Positions 45,962 to 55,277 are shown, numbered from the stretch's first letter. The stretch: DNA of 64,000 nt from Acidiphilium sp. PA (GCF_026191915.1 NZ_JAIMBY010000003.1:124001-188000), one strand, 5' to 3'. The notes: generated by a model from the letters alone, not told the origin. Numbers and translations: made by a program.

Positions 45962-47092
45962 TCAGAACAGGTTCGATAATTTGTGCTGATGACCGGTGAT
46001 GATATCCACCTCCGCCGTCATGCCGTTGCGCAGCACCAGATGCTTCGGCCCGTCGGTGATGTTCACCCGCAGCGGAATCCGCTGCACCACCTTCACCCAG
46101 TTGCCCGAGGAATTCTGCGCGGGCAGGATCGAAAAACTCGAGCCGCTGGCCGGTGAAATGCTCGCCACCACGCCGTGCCACAGCTTGCCCGGATAGGTAT
46201 CGACGTGGATCTTCACCTTGTCGCCCGGCTTCACCCAGGTGAGCGCGGTTTCCTTCGGCTGGGCGCGCACCCATACATCCCTGTTCGACACCAGCCCGAA
46301 CGCCGCCGTGCCCGCCGGCAGATACATGCCCGGCTGCAATTTCTCGGTCTCGGTCACCACGCCGTCGAACGGCGCGCGCACGATCGAGTGCCGGTAGTTC
46401 AGTTGCGCCGCCGCGAGCGCCGCCGCCGCCGCCTTGTATTGGGGCGTATCGGCCAGATGAATTTTCGGATCGCCCGACAGTTTCGCGAGATCCACCCCGG
46501 CCTGCGCCTTCATCGCCGCCAGATTGGCCTCAGCACCCTGGTACTTGTACTTCGCATTGTCATAATCGGACTGCGTCACGCCGCCGCCATGCACCAGCGA
46601 GGCGTAGCGCTGATAATTCAACCGGTCATTCTCGACCACCGCCTCCTGCACCTTGATCTTGGCGATCTGCGCCTGATAGCTGTGCCGCGCGCCCTCGATC
46701 TGCTGCTTCACCTCGGCGAGCTTCGCCTGGGCCTGGTCCTCGGCCACCACGAACCGGGTCGGCTGCAGGCGGAACAGGATCTGCCCCTTGGTCACCGTCT
46801 GATGGTCCTTCACATCGACCTGATCGACCAGGCCGGACACATCGGTCGACAAATTGACCCGCGCCGCCTTGATATAGGTATCGGTCACCGAAACCGAGCC
46901 GCCGCTGAACAGCCAGTAGAGCAGCACCGCAAGCAAGATCAGCAGCACCCCGCCGACCATCAACACCGGCCGCAGCAGCTTCGAGCTGCCCCGGCTGCGC
47001 CCGTCGGAGCGTTGCTTGGCGTCGCGGCCCGTGGTCTCGCGGCCCTCGGCATCGCGCGTCACCACACCGGCGGTTGAACTCGTCTGCGACAT
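45962..47092 (-). CDS. emrA: HlyD family periplasmic adaptor, EmrA-like
   Basis: 376 residues from the ATG at 47092. The cytoplasmic N-terminus is hydrophilic and charged. One membrane anchor follows (VLMVGGVLLILLAVLLYWLF), then a lipoyl/barrel-sandwich part (VDVKDHQTVTKGQILFRLQP) and a coiled-coil hairpin (~150-250). The 'ALTWVKPGDKVKIHVDTYPG' block is typical of EmrA. Its ATG overlaps the marR stop as TGATG, so translation is coupled. It links EmrB to an outer-membrane TolC-like channel. Confidence 0.92.
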   Translation of the reverse strand: MSQTSSTAGVVTRDAEGRETTGRDAKQRSDGRSRGSSKLLRPVLMVGGVLLILLAVLLYWLFSGGSVSVTDTYIKAARVNLSTDVSGLVDQVDVKDHQTVTKGQILFRLQPTRFVVAEDQAQAKLAEVKQQIEGARHSYQAQIAKIKVQEAVVENDRLNYQRYASLVHGGGVTQSDYDNAKYKYQGAEANLAAMKAQAGVDLAKLSGDPKIHLADTPQYKAAAAALAAAQLNYRHSIVRAPFDGVVTETEKLQPGMYLPAGTAAFGLVSNRDVWVRAQPKETALTWVKPGDKVKIHVDTYPGKLWHGVVASISPASGSSFSILPAQNSSGNWVKVVQRIPLRVNITDGPKHLVLRNGMTAEVDIITGHQHKLSNLF

Positions 47093-47607
47093 CAAGCCAT
47101 CTCCTGTTCGGCCTTGGCGGCACTGATCATATAGGTATCGGCCGCCCGATCGGCGGCGAGTAAAATTGTTTTCATCCGCATCAATCCATCGATCGTCGCC
47201 TCGATCACGGCGGGCGCCACATTCCTCGTCACGAATGCCGAAATGATGCCGCGCTGTTCCTCGATATCGCGCAGCAACGGGTCCGCCAGCGGGGTCAAAT
47301 GCAGCCGCCAGATCCGCCGGTCCCGCGGGTCCGCCCGCCGCTCCACCAGCCCGCGCGCCTCCAGCCGATCGGTCAGCCGCGCCACCGTCATCGGCTCGAC
47401 CTCGATGATTTCGGCCAGATCCTTCTGCGACAGGCCGGGATTGTGCGCGAGGCGGATCATCATCACCCATTGCGCCCGGTTCATGTCGTGCATGCGCGCC
47501 CGCCGGTCGATCTCACGCCGCAGCAACCGCGCGACATCATGCAGCAGATACAGAATATCGGGTTCGGTCGCGGCGCCCGGCGGCGCGCAGGAAGTGTTCG
47601 TATCCAT
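47092..47607 (-). CDS. MarR family transcriptional regulator
   Basis: 171 residues from the ATG at 47607. The winged helix reads RAQWVMMIRLAHNPGLSQKD, 'LAEIIEVEPMTVARLTDRLE', 'ERRADPRDRRIWRLHLT'. It probably represses itself and emrAB and responds to pump substrates. The sequence just upstream has an imperfect dyad around TGATAATAGCGATTGATA (47617-47634) that could be its operator. The longer frame to 47742 lacks family similarity. Confidence 0.88.
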   Translation of the reverse strand: MDTNTSCAPPGAATEPDILYLLHDVARLLRREIDRRARMHDMNRAQWVMMIRLAHNPGLSQKDLAEIIEVEPMTVARLTDRLEARGLVERRADPRDRRIWRLHLTPLADPLLRDIEEQRGIISAFVTRNVAPAVIEATIDGLMRMKTILLAADRAADTYMISAAKAEQEMA

Positions 47608-47785
47608 GACACGTGTGATAATAGCGATTGATACGAGTAAGCGCCACTGTCCCAGTTCTGCGTTTTTCGCAGGGGGCTCTGCGGCTGGCAGAACGCTGAA
47701 ACGCCACGGCCGCGCGCGCCACGCGTCCACGCCCGGTGTCACACGCCCGGTGTCAGGGCAGCGCAGGCCCGTTTCGCCCGCGCGC

Positions 47786-48493
47786 CTAGCCGTGGATCGC
47801 CTGATGCAGGACCGGCACCGCCCCGGAAACCATGATCTGCACCCCGATGCCCAGCAGAATGAACGCGGCGAGGCGCGATAAGACCCGCCGCCCGGTCGCG
47901 CCGAGCAACGCCCCGAGCCGGTCGGCCGTCGCGTAGGACAGCCAGATCAACAGCGCCATGACGATCGCGGCAAGCGAGAGCCCGGCAAAGAACATCGCGA
48001 GCGTCGCCCCCGAGGCCGGGTGCTGGGTGCCGAGCGCCACGGCAACCGCGATGGTCCCCGGCCCGGTGGTGAATGGCAGCGTGAGTGGAAAGAACGCAAA
48101 CCCCGATATGTCTTCCGCGGTCTCCTCGGTCTCGGCCCCGGCGCTCACCTGCGCCGTCGCCTGCGCGGCCTGTGCCTGCTTGCGCTCCTCATGCTCCTCC
48201 GGGGCATTCAGCATCTGAAACGCCCGCGCGGCCACCACCGCACCGCCCGCCAGGCGCAGCGCATTCAGCGAAATGCCAAAAAAACTCAGGATATAACTGC
48301 CCGCCCACAGCGAAATCAGCATCACCAGCGCGCTGTTCAGCCCGACCCGCCGCGCCAGATTGAGCCGCACCCCGTGGCTGCGGCTCGCCGTGATCTCATT
48401 GAAAATAATCGCCCCGCCCAGTGGATTGACGATCGAGAGCAGGGCAGGGAACGCAAGCAGAAACGCGTCCGCCGCCTCGGCCAGCAGGGTCAT
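47786..48493 (-). CDS. MarC family integral membrane protein
   Basis: A 235-residue, six-helix protein with the MarC signatures AFPALLSIVNPLGGAIIF and 'FAFFPLTLPFTTGPGTIAVAVALG'. A Glu/Ala-rich cytoplasmic loop lies between (EEHEERKQAQAAQATAQV). The name comes from the E. coli mar region, but drug resistance by MarC itself is not supported and the substrate is unknown. Its ATG overlaps the stop of the M20 hydrolase by one base (TGATG). Nothing links it to the MarR gene 179 bp away. Confidence 0.88.
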   Translation of the reverse strand: MTLLAEAADAFLLAFPALLSIVNPLGGAIIFNEITASRSHGVRLNLARRVGLNSALVMLISLWAGSYILSFFGISLNALRLAGGAVVAARAFQMLNAPEEHEERKQAQAAQATAQVSAGAETEETAEDISGFAFFPLTLPFTTGPGTIAVAVALGTQHPASGATLAMFFAGLSLAAIVMALLIWLSYATADRLGALLGATGRRVLSRLAAFILLGIGVQIMVSGAVPVLHQAIHG

Positions 48494-49674
48494 CAGCCCG
48501 GCAATTCGCTGGCCGCGATGGATGCAAACACCGCCGCCCCGACCGGCAGGATCGCATCATTGAAATCATAGCGCGGATGATGCAGCGGCATCGCGCCTTT
48601 TTCGCCATCCGCCTGGCCGATCCGGAAAAAACACCCCGGCCGCTGCAGCGCGTAATAGGCGAAATCCTCGCCCCCCAGCGTCGGCGGCAGCGTGGTATGG
48701 ACATTCGCCGCCCCTACCACCGCCCCGGCGGCCCGCGCGACCACCCCCGCCATCGCGCCGTCATTCACCACCGGCGGATAGCCGGTCTGGTAATCCACCG
48801 CCGCCTCAACCCCCGCCGCGCGGGCCAGATGCCGGATCAGCTCGGGAATCTCGCGCGCCAGCCGTACCTGGTTGGCCGGCGTCAGATTGCGCACGGTGCC
48901 GCTCAGCGTGGCACTTTCCGGGATCACATTGGTCGCGCTGCCCGCATGGAACGTGCAGATGGATACGACGGTGGATTCCAGCGGATCGACCCGGCGCGAC
49001 ACGATCGACTGCAACCCGAGCACGATCTGCGCCCCCGCCACGATCGGATCGATCGTTGCATGCGGCCGCGCCGCGTGGCCGCCGCGCCCGGTCAGGCGGA
49101 TCACGATGTCATCGGTCGCACCATGCACCGTTCCGGTCGAGGCCGAAATCGCACCGACGGGCAGCGTCGGGTCGTTATGCGCGCCGAACACCGCATCGAA
49201 GGGAAACCGCTCCAGCAACCCGTCCTCGATCATGCGCAGCGCGCCGGCCCCACCCTCTTCGGCGGGTTGGAAAATGAAATGGATCGTCCCGGCAAAATCC
49301 CGCGTCGCCGCCAGATAACGCGCGGCGGCCAGCAGCATGGTGGTGTGGCCGTCATGACCGCAGGCATGCATCCGCCCTGGATTCTGCGATTTATACGGCA
49401 GATCGTTCGCCTCATCCATCGGCAGCGCGTCCATATCCGCGCGCAGCGCAATCGCCCGGTTGCCCCCGGCGGACGACCGCCCGCCCCGCAGCGTGCCGAC
49501 CACGCCGGTGCCGCCGACCCCGGTCGTCACCGCGATCCCGAACGAGGCGAGCCGCTCGGCCACCAGGGCCGCGGTGCGGTGCTCCTGATACGCGATTTCA
49601 GGGTGAGCATGAAAATCCTGCCGCCAGGCGGCGAATTCGGGCGTCCAGTCGTGCAATCGCGGGTCGATGTTCAT
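48493..49674 (-). CDS. M20 family amidohydrolase (hippurate hydrolase/aminoacylase type)
   Basis: 393 residues from ATG 49674 (NIDPRLHDWTPEFAAWRQDF); ATG 49686 is also possible. Metal ligands are visible in HACGHDGHTTMLL, and 'IFQPAEEGGAGALRMIEDG' contains the catalytic Glu pair. The dimerisation domain 'GRGGHAARPHATIDPIVAGA' and the final 'GGEDFAYYALQRPGCFFRIG' complete the M20D type. It should remove N-acyl groups from amino acids in the cytoplasm. It is translationally coupled to marC, with no obvious functional link. Confidence 0.9.
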   Translation of the reverse strand: MNIDPRLHDWTPEFAAWRQDFHAHPEIAYQEHRTAALVAERLASFGIAVTTGVGGTGVVGTLRGGRSSAGGNRAIALRADMDALPMDEANDLPYKSQNPGRMHACGHDGHTTMLLAAARYLAATRDFAGTIHFIFQPAEEGGAGALRMIEDGLLERFPFDAVFGAHNDPTLPVGAISASTGTVHGATDDIVIRLTGRGGHAARPHATIDPIVAGAQIVLGLQSIVSRRVDPLESTVVSICTFHAGSATNVIPESATLSGTVRNLTPANQVRLAREIPELIRHLARAAGVEAAVDYQTGYPPVVNDGAMAGVVARAAGAVVGAANVHTTLPPTLGGEDFAYYALQRPGCFFRIGQADGEKGAMPLHHPRYDFNDAILPVGAAVFASIAASELPG

Positions 49675-49861
49675 GCGCGCGAGCATAACCGCAGCCGTTC
49701 GATCACGCCAAGTCTTTCCGCGCCGCGCCGTCTGGTTTCATACGCCGGCCGAATAGGTCTTACGCCGCAACTGCGGGTTATTGCAGCGCAGCATAACTCC
49801 CAATTCTGGCAGCGAGCAGGACGTCACCTGCACCAATGTTTCGTTTTTAGGAGTTTCTATC

Positions 49862-50065
49862 ATGCGTAAAATGACCCGTTTGCTCACCATCCTGGCCGTT
49901 GCCGGCGCCTTCGCGCCGCTCGCCGCCAATGCCAGCTCGGTCGGCACCTCGATGTACGCGCCCAGCCCGCTGATCGTGCATGCCCAGCCGCAGCACAAGG
50001 CGGTCAACGCCAATGGCCGCACCGCCCATGCTCAGCAGATGCAGGCGATCGCGCGCAACGGCTGA
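49862..50065 (+). CDS. small exported protein of unknown function
   Basis: 67 residues from the ATG at 49862, with an AGGAG ribosome site. A clear Sec signal peptide (MRKMTRLLTILAVAGAFAPL, cleaved near ANA-SS) leaves a mature peptide of ~42 residues rich in Ala, Gln, His and Asn (APSPLIVHAQPQHKAVNANG, then TAHAQQMQAIARNG). It has no cysteine. It is likely periplasmic. I recognise no family. The good ribosome site and signal make it more credible than most small frames. Confidence 0.65.
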   Translation: MRKMTRLLTILAVAGAFAPLAANASSVGTSMYAPSPLIVHAQPQHKAVNANGRTAHAQQMQAIARNG

Positions 50066-50112
50066 TCACGGCTTCACGGCGGGGTAACCCGCTGTAACAG
50101 CGCTACGAGGCA

Positions 50113-50160
50113 AGGGCGGTACGGCCCGGGTTGTTGAAAAACACCCCGGCCGGCCGCCCT
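50113..50160 (+). other. strong GC hairpin in the queC leader
   Basis: AGGGCGG (50113-50119) pairs with CCGCCCT (50154-50160), and inner GGCCCGGG/CCCCGGCC segments extend the stem around a loop with GAAAAA. No T tract follows, so it is not a standard terminator. It lies 41 bp before queC. It does not match the preQ1 riboswitch consensus as I know it. Confidence 0.4.
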
Positions 50161-50201
50161 TCGCCTTGATTGCCTGCCGCTGAGCGGGCAAAAGCCGGCG
50201 T

Positions 50202-50933
50202 ATGACAAGCCAAGCGGCACTCGTGCTGTTCTCCGGCGGCCAGGACAGCGCCACCTGCCTCGCCTATGCGCTCGACCGGTTCGACCGGGTCGAGACGATC
50301 GGCTTTTTCTACGGCCAGCGTCACGCCGTCGAGCTTGAATGCCGCGCACCGCTCCGCCACGCCATCGCGGCGCTGCAACCGTGGCGCGCTACCCTCGGCC
50401 CCGACCAACTGCTCGACATCGCCGGCGCGCTCGCCGCGATCGGTGAGACCGCGATGACGGCGGATATCGAAATCGCCACCACCGCCGCCGGTCTGCCCAA
50501 CACCTTCGTGCCCGGGCGCAACCTGCTGTTCCTCACCTACGCCGCCGCACTCGCCTACCGGCGCGACCTCGGCGTGCTGGTCGGCGGCATGTGCGAGACC
50601 GATTATTCCGGCTACCCCGACTGCCGCAACGACACGATGCGCGCGATGCAGGCCGCCCTCGGCCTCGGGCTCGATCGGCCGATCATCATCGACACACCCC
50701 TGATGGTCCGCGACAAGGCCGCCACCTGGCGCCTCGCCGAGACGCTCGGCGGGGCGGCCCTGGTCGAGACGATCCGTACCGAAAGCCATAGTTGCTACAA
50801 GGGCGACCGGTCGGTGCTGCACGAATGGGGTTACGGCTGTGGCGCCTGCCCGGCGTGCGCGCTGCGCGCCGCCGGCTGGGCGCGTTACCGCGACGCGGCG
50901 CGGGACGCAGGCCATTTGATGGACGAAACATGA
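50202..50933 (+). CDS. queC: 7-cyano-7-deazaguanine synthase
   Basis: A 243-residue enzyme that makes preQ0 from CDG, ammonia and ATP in queuosine biosynthesis. The PP-loop is SGGQDS at 11-16. '[15 protein letters not shown]' and '[16 protein letters not shown]' are typical. The C-terminal zinc site is intact ([14 protein letters not shown], with the earlier Cys of GYGC). No other que gene is adjacent. Full length. Confidence 0.96.
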   Translation: MTSQAALVLFSGGQDSATCLAYALDRFDRVETIGFFYGQRHAVELECRAPLRHAIAALQPWRATLGPDQLLDIAGALAAIGETAMTADIEIATTAAGLPNTFVPGRNLLFLTYAAALAYRRDLGVLVGGMCETDYSGYPDCRNDTMRAMQAALGLGLDRPIIIDTPLMVRDKAATWRLAETLGGAALVETIRTESHSCYKGDRSVLHEWGYGCGACPACALRAAGWARYRDAARDAGHLMDET

Positions 50934-51149
50934 CAATTTTGTTCGACAGGCCGGCTGCGGGCGCTGTTTGGCGCATCCGATCCGTGCTACGCATGCGTAT
51001 AACGATATGGATACCCGGCCGACGTTCCAACCCGCGGCCGCCGCCCTATATCTGACAACAGGGATGAATACGCCACCGATCGACCGTTCAAGCCAGGGCG
51101 GTCTGAATTTCAGGAACAATCGCAGCGCGATGAACAGGTTGCCGACACG

Positions 51150-52562
51150 ATGAAAACGATCAACGCGATCCGCATGGGCGGGGCCGATGTGCTGCCCCTG
51201 GTCGAGGGCGGCAAAGGCGTCGCGATTTCGAACGGGCGCTCGGCCGGCCAATGGGCCGCGGCGGGCGGCGTCGGCACGTTCAGCGCGGTCAATGCCGATT
51301 CCTACGATGCGGACGGCAAGCCGATCCCGCAACTCTACCACGGCACCACCAGGCGCGCCCGCCACGAGGAACTGGTCGCCTACGCGATCGACGGCGGCAT
51401 CGCCCAGGCACGCCGCGCGCACGAGGAATCGAACGGCCAGGGCCGCATCCACGCCAATATCCTGTGGGAAATGGGCGCTGCCGAGCGGGTCATCACCGGG
51501 ATTCTCGAAGGGGCCAAGGGGCTGATCAGCGGCATCACCTGCGGTGCCGGCATGCCCTACAAACTGTCCGAAATCGCCTCGAAATTCAACGTCCACTACT
51601 ATCCCATCGTCTCCTCCGCCCGCGCCTTCAACGCGCTGTGGCGCCGCGCCTATCACAAGGCGGCCGATCTGATGGGCGGCGTCGTCTACGAAGATCCGTG
51701 GCTCGCCGGCGGTCACAACGGCCTGTCGAATTCCGAAGATCCCACCAAACCCGAAAACCCGCTGCCGCGCGTCATCGCGCTGCGCAAACAGATGCGCGAA
51801 TTCGGCCTCGATGCCACGCCGATCATCATGGCCGGCGGCGTCTGGTGGCTCGAGGAATGGGAGGACTGGCTCGATAACCCGGACGTCGGCCCGATCGCCT
51901 TCCAATTCGGCACGCGCCCGCTGCTGACCCAGGAAAGCCCGATCAGCGATGTCTGGAAACAGCGCCTGCTCACCCTCAAGAAGGGCGACATTTTCCTCAA
52001 CCGCTTCTCGCCCACCGGGTTCTATTCCAGCGCGGTGAACAACGACTTCATCCAGGGGCTGCGCGCCCGCTCCGAACGCCAGGTCGCCTACACCGGCGAG
52101 CCGGTCGGCGCCCACACCGCCGAATACGGCGTCGGCCCGCGCAAACGCCCCGTCTGGCTCACCAAGGCCGATCTCGAGCGTGTGCGCGGCTGGGAACGCG
52201 AAGGCTTCGTCGAGGCCCTGCGCACCCCCGATTCGACGCTGGTGTTCGAAACCCAGGCCGCACTCGAAGACATCCAGCGCGATCAGGTCAATTGCATGGG
52301 CTGCCTGTCGCATTGCCGGTTTTCCAACTGGTCGCAGGAAGGCCCGGATTTCTCCACCGGCAAGAAAGCCGACCCGCGCAGCTTCTGCATCCAGAAAACC
52401 CTCCAGGACATCGCCCATGACGGCGAAAACCCGGAATCGGTCGAACGCAACCTGATGTTCAGCGGCCACAACGGCTACCGCTTCGCCACCGACCCGTTCT
52501 ATTCCAACGGCTTCATCCCCACCGTGAAGCAATTGTTCGAACGGATCATGACCGGCCGCTAA
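51150..52562 (+). CDS. nitronate monooxygenase-like FMN protein with Cys-rich C-terminal extension
   Basis: 470 residues. The (beta/alpha)8 FMN-binding core has GITCGAGMPYKLSEIASKFN, 'WLAGGHNGLSNSEDP' and 'PIIMAGGVWWLEEWEDWLDN'. It is longer than typical nitronate monooxygenases (~320-360). The last ~130 residues contain NCMGCLSHCRFSNWSQEGPD and FCIQKTL, with Cys spacing that might bind metal or an Fe-S cluster. It could oxidise alkyl nitronates, or it could have another flavin role such as in PfaD-like proteins. It is monocistronic and ends 20 bp before the convergent accA. Confidence 0.78.
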   Translation: MKTINAIRMGGADVLPLVEGGKGVAISNGRSAGQWAAAGGVGTFSAVNADSYDADGKPIPQLYHGTTRRARHEELVAYAIDGGIAQARRAHEESNGQGRIHANILWEMGAAERVITGILEGAKGLISGITCGAGMPYKLSEIASKFNVHYYPIVSSARAFNALWRRAYHKAADLMGGVVYEDPWLAGGHNGLSNSEDPTKPENPLPRVIALRKQMREFGLDATPIIMAGGVWWLEEWEDWLDNPDVGPIAFQFGTRPLLTQESPISDVWKQRLLTLKKGDIFLNRFSPTGFYSSAVNNDFIQGLRARSERQVAYTGEPVGAHTAEYGVGPRKRPVWLTKADLERVRGWEREGFVEALRTPDSTLVFETQAALEDIQRDQVNCMGCLSHCRFSNWSQEGPDFSTGKKADPRSFCIQKTLQDIAHDGENPESVERNLMFSGHNGYRFATDPFYSNGFIPTVKQLFERIMTGR

Positions 52563-52582
52563 ACCCGGCCGCTGGGGCGGCG

Positions 52583-53539
52583 CTACAGCCCGGCGCTCTG
52601 CCCCATCGCCAGGAATTTCTCCCGGCGCTTGGCGCGCAGCGCTTCCGGCGCCACCGTTTTGAGTGGCGCGAGCGCGGCGGCAATCGCCTCGCCCAGCTGC
52701 GCCACCGCCGCATCCGGCGAACGATGCGCGCCGCCCAGCGGTTCCGGCACGATCCGGTCGATAATGCCCAGCCGCTTCAAATCCTGCGCCGTCACCTTCA
52801 TCGCCTCGGCCGCCTGCGCGGCCATGGCCCGGTCCTCCCACAGAATCGCCGCACAGCCTTCGGGTGAAATGACCGAATAGATCGCGTGCTCATACATCAG
52901 CACGACATCGGCGGCGGCGATCGCAATGGCACCGCCCGATCCGCCTTCGCCGATGATCGTCGCAATGAACGGCACCGGGGCGGCAAGGCACGCATCGATG
53001 CCGCGCGCAATCGCCTCCGCCTGGCCGCGCGCCTCGGCATCGATGCCGGGATATGCGCCCGAGGTGTCGACGAACGACAGGATCGGCAGGCCGAACCGCC
53101 CCGCCAGCTCGATCATCCGCCGCGCCTTGCGATACCCCTCCGGCCGCGGCGAGCCGAAATTATGCTTCAGCCGGCTATCGAGATCGGACCCTTTCTCGAT
53201 CGCGACGACCATGACCGGCTCATCGCGAAACCGCCCCGGTCCCGCGATGATCGCGGCATCCTCGGCAAACGCCCGATCCCCGGCGAGCGGGGTGAACTGG
53301 GTGATCAGCCCGGCGATCATGTCCTTCGCCTTGGGCCGCTCCGGGTGGCGGGCCACCTGGGTCTTCTGCCAGGGCGTGAGCCTGCCGTACAAATTGCGCA
53401 ACTGCCGTTCGGCCTTGTCGGAAAGCTGCGAGACCTCTTCGGCGATGTTCAGCTCGCCCGGATCGGTCATCCGGCGCAGCTCTTCAATCTTGGCCTCCAG
53501 TTCGGCGACCGGTTTTTCGAAATCGAGAAAATGACGCAT
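52583..53539 (-). CDS. accA: acetyl-CoA carboxylase carboxyltransferase subunit alpha
   Basis: A 318-residue subunit beginning MRHFLDFEKPVAELEAKIEE. Diagnostic blocks are 'LTPWQKTQVARHPERPKAKD', 'NFGSPRPEGYRKARRMIELA', 'DTSGAYPGIDAEARGQAEAI' and 'GEGGSGGAIAIAAADVVLMY'. With AccD it transfers the carboxyl group from biotin to acetyl-CoA, the first step of fatty acid synthesis. No zinc site is expected in this subunit. Full length; a degenerate palindromic repeat lies upstream of it. Confidence 0.97.
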   Translation of the reverse strand: MRHFLDFEKPVAELEAKIEELRRMTDPGELNIAEEVSQLSDKAERQLRNLYGRLTPWQKTQVARHPERPKAKDMIAGLITQFTPLAGDRAFAEDAAIIAGPGRFRDEPVMVVAIEKGSDLDSRLKHNFGSPRPEGYRKARRMIELAGRFGLPILSFVDTSGAYPGIDAEARGQAEAIARGIDACLAAPVPFIATIIGEGGSGGAIAIAAADVVLMYEHAIYSVISPEGCAAILWEDRAMAAQAAEAMKVTAQDLKRLGIIDRIVPEPLGGAHRSPDAAVAQLGEAIAAALAPLKTVAPEALRAKRREKFLAMGQSAGL

Positions 53540-53612
53540 GGGTGTCGGGTGTCGCAGAACGGCGGTGATGTCAAATCATCCGGTCGTTCAGGGCCGCGCG
53601 AAAGGCAAGTAC

Positions 53613-53660
53613 GAACGTCTTTTTTGTGAATAAAAGAAGAAGCAGAAAGACTTTGCTAGT
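53613..53660 (+). repeat. A/T-run palindromic repeat, degenerate half copy
   Basis: GTCTTTTTTGTGAATAAAAGAAGAAGCAG is followed by AAAGACTTTGCTAGTTTGGG. It matches the left-half unit with several substitutions. It lies between accA and the end of the lipoprotein gene. Confidence 0.6.
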
Positions 53661-54285
53661 TTGGGTTGATGCCTCGTACCAGCGCCACCGCCTGCCCCAG
53701 CACCCCCGCCAGCGCCGCCCTTTGCGCCGCGACCAGATCGGGCGCCGTCACCCCCGCCAGCGGTGCCGTCGCCCGCAGCCGCCGCTGTGCGAGGGGCCGC
53801 TCGCCGATCCCCACCGGCTTGGCCACCACCAGCGTCAACGCCGCCCGCGCGACATGCGCCGCCGGATCAGCCAGCAGCGTATCAAGCGTGCCCTCCACGA
53901 TCAGATCGGGGGTCAGCGAACTCCCGTCGCCCACCACGGCGGCAAACGCGCCCGTCGCCTGCAGCCACGCCATCAGCGCCGCGGTACAGGCCTGCGCCGG
54001 CGGCGTCGCCCAGCGATTGTAATACCCCTGATGAATACTGCCATCGGCCAGCAGCGTGATCAGCCCGCGTTGGCTCAGCGTCGGCCCGGCGGCCAGGCTC
54101 TGCACTTGCACCACGCCGCGTCCCCCGGCACCGCCACCCGCGGGCGGCGGCGGTGCCAAGGGCCAGTCGCTCCGCGCGACATAGGGCTGCTTGGCCAGAA
54201 TGCCGCCGCACCCGGCGAGTGCCAGCGGTGTCAGAAGCAGAAAATGGCGGCGATCCAGGCTCATCATGCGTCGGTTCCCAAACAT
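53656..54285 (-). CDS. ABC-type transport auxiliary lipoprotein (PqiC-like)
   Basis: 209 residues. A lipoprotein signal (RRHFLLLTPLALAGC) has lipobox LAGC. The body (VVQVQSLAAGPTLSQRGLIT, 'HQGYYNRWATPPAQACTAAL', 'PDLIVEGTLDTLLADPAAHV') fits the auxiliary lipoprotein family found with MCE/Mla and Pqi transporters. The ATG at 54285 overlaps the mlaD stop (TGATG); internal ATGs at 54267 and 54264 are alternatives. Likely an outer-membrane partner that receives or donates lipid. Last gene of the five-gene operon. Confidence 0.83.
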   Translation of the reverse strand: MFGNRRMMSLDRRHFLLLTPLALAGCGGILAKQPYVARSDWPLAPPPPAGGGAGGRGVVQVQSLAAGPTLSQRGLITLLADGSIHQGYYNRWATPPAQACTAALMAWLQATGAFAAVVGDGSSLTPDLIVEGTLDTLLADPAAHVARAALTLVVAKPVGIGERPLAQRRLRATAPLAGVTAPDLVAAQRAALAGVLGQAVALVRGINPN

Positions 54286-55277
54286 CAGCGCGGCGTCAAC
54301 GGCGGCGGCGGCGCGCCCCGCAGCACCACGGCCGGATTATTCTTCAAGGTCTCTGACAATTCCTCAAGGTTAGACGATGCCCGATCCAGGTTCCGCAAAA
54401 TCGGCGTCATCTGCCGCGTCAGCGTCCCGGTCGTCCGATCGGCCGTCGCGACCGTCGCCCTGGTCTGGGCCAGCAGCGCCGGCATCGCGGCGGTCGCCGT
54501 CGCCAGGGCGCGGCTGGTCCGGTACAGTTGATCCAGGATCGCGTTGGTCTTCGCCCCATCCGCCAGATTACGGATCGAAGCCGTCGTCGCCGGCAGATCC
54601 GCCTGGGCCACCTGCGATTTCAGTTCCGCCAGCAACCCGTTGGCATTCGCAATCGCCTGGTGCGCATCCCCGCTGGTGATCTCCTGGTTCAGCGTATCGA
54701 TCATCGAGGTCAGCACCTTCACCGTGTGATCGAACTTCACCCCGTTCATATTGGTCAGAAAATTCTGCAGCGCATCCTGCACCTGCGTCAGCGTGCTCGG
54801 AATCGACGGGATCACCACGCTGCGCGGTTGCCACGCGATCGGCTTGACCGGATGCAGCGTCGGCGAGACGAAACTGAGCTCCAGATACGCAAGCCCGGTA
54901 ATCCCTTGCGGCGCCACCTGCACCCGCAACCCATGATCGATCGCCCCGCCGAAATTCGCATCCGGCCCGATCTTCTTGGGATCGACCCGAAACCGCACCA
55001 CCACCTGATGATACACCGGTTTGACCAGATCGGCCGGATTGGCGGGCGGATACTCCGCCGAAACCAGCCCGATATCGGTCACCTTGCCGATCGTCACACC
55101 CCGGAACTTCACCGCCGAGCCGACATCGAGCCCCTGCACCGATTCCGCGAAATACGATTCATAATTCAGCCCGGCGCGGAACGCATTGCCCGACAGAATG
55201 AAAATCGCGCCAATCAGCACGACAATGCCGCCCAGCACGAACAGCCCGGTCCGCAGCGCCGCCCCCTTACCCTCCAT
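54285..55277 (-). CDS. mlaD: MlaD family (MCE) substrate-binding protein
   Basis: 330 residues: one N-terminal membrane helix (TGLFVLGGIVVLIGAIFILS), an MCE domain ('SVQGLDVGSAVKFRGVTIGKV' in part), then a long helical tail with 'MTPILRNLDRASSNLEELSE' that probably forms a periplasm-spanning tube. It is longer than E. coli MlaD (~183) and closer to LetB/PqiB-tail or Mce-type proteins with one MCE domain. It is expected to form a hexameric lipid channel on the MlaFE core. 24 bp separate it from the ATPase gene. Confidence 0.88.
   Translation of the reverse strand: MEGKGAALRTGLFVLGGIVVLIGAIFILSGNAFRAGLNYESYFAESVQGLDVGSAVKFRGVTIGKVTDIGLVSAEYPPANPADLVKPVYHQVVVRFRVDPKKIGPDANFGGAIDHGLRVQVAPQGITGLAYLELSFVSPTLHPVKPIAWQPRSVVIPSIPSTLTQVQDALQNFLTNMNGVKFDHTVKVLTSMIDTLNQEITSGDAHQAIANANGLLAELKSQVAQADLPATTASIRNLADGAKTNAILDQLYRTSRALATATAAMPALLAQTRATVATADRTTGTLTRQMTPILRNLDRASSNLEELSETLKNNPAVVLRGAPPPPLTPR

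Noticed and set aside
47617-47634. MarR operator upstream of marR-emrAB
   Set aside because: The dyad is imperfect and short, so it is only mentioned with the gene and not listed as a site.
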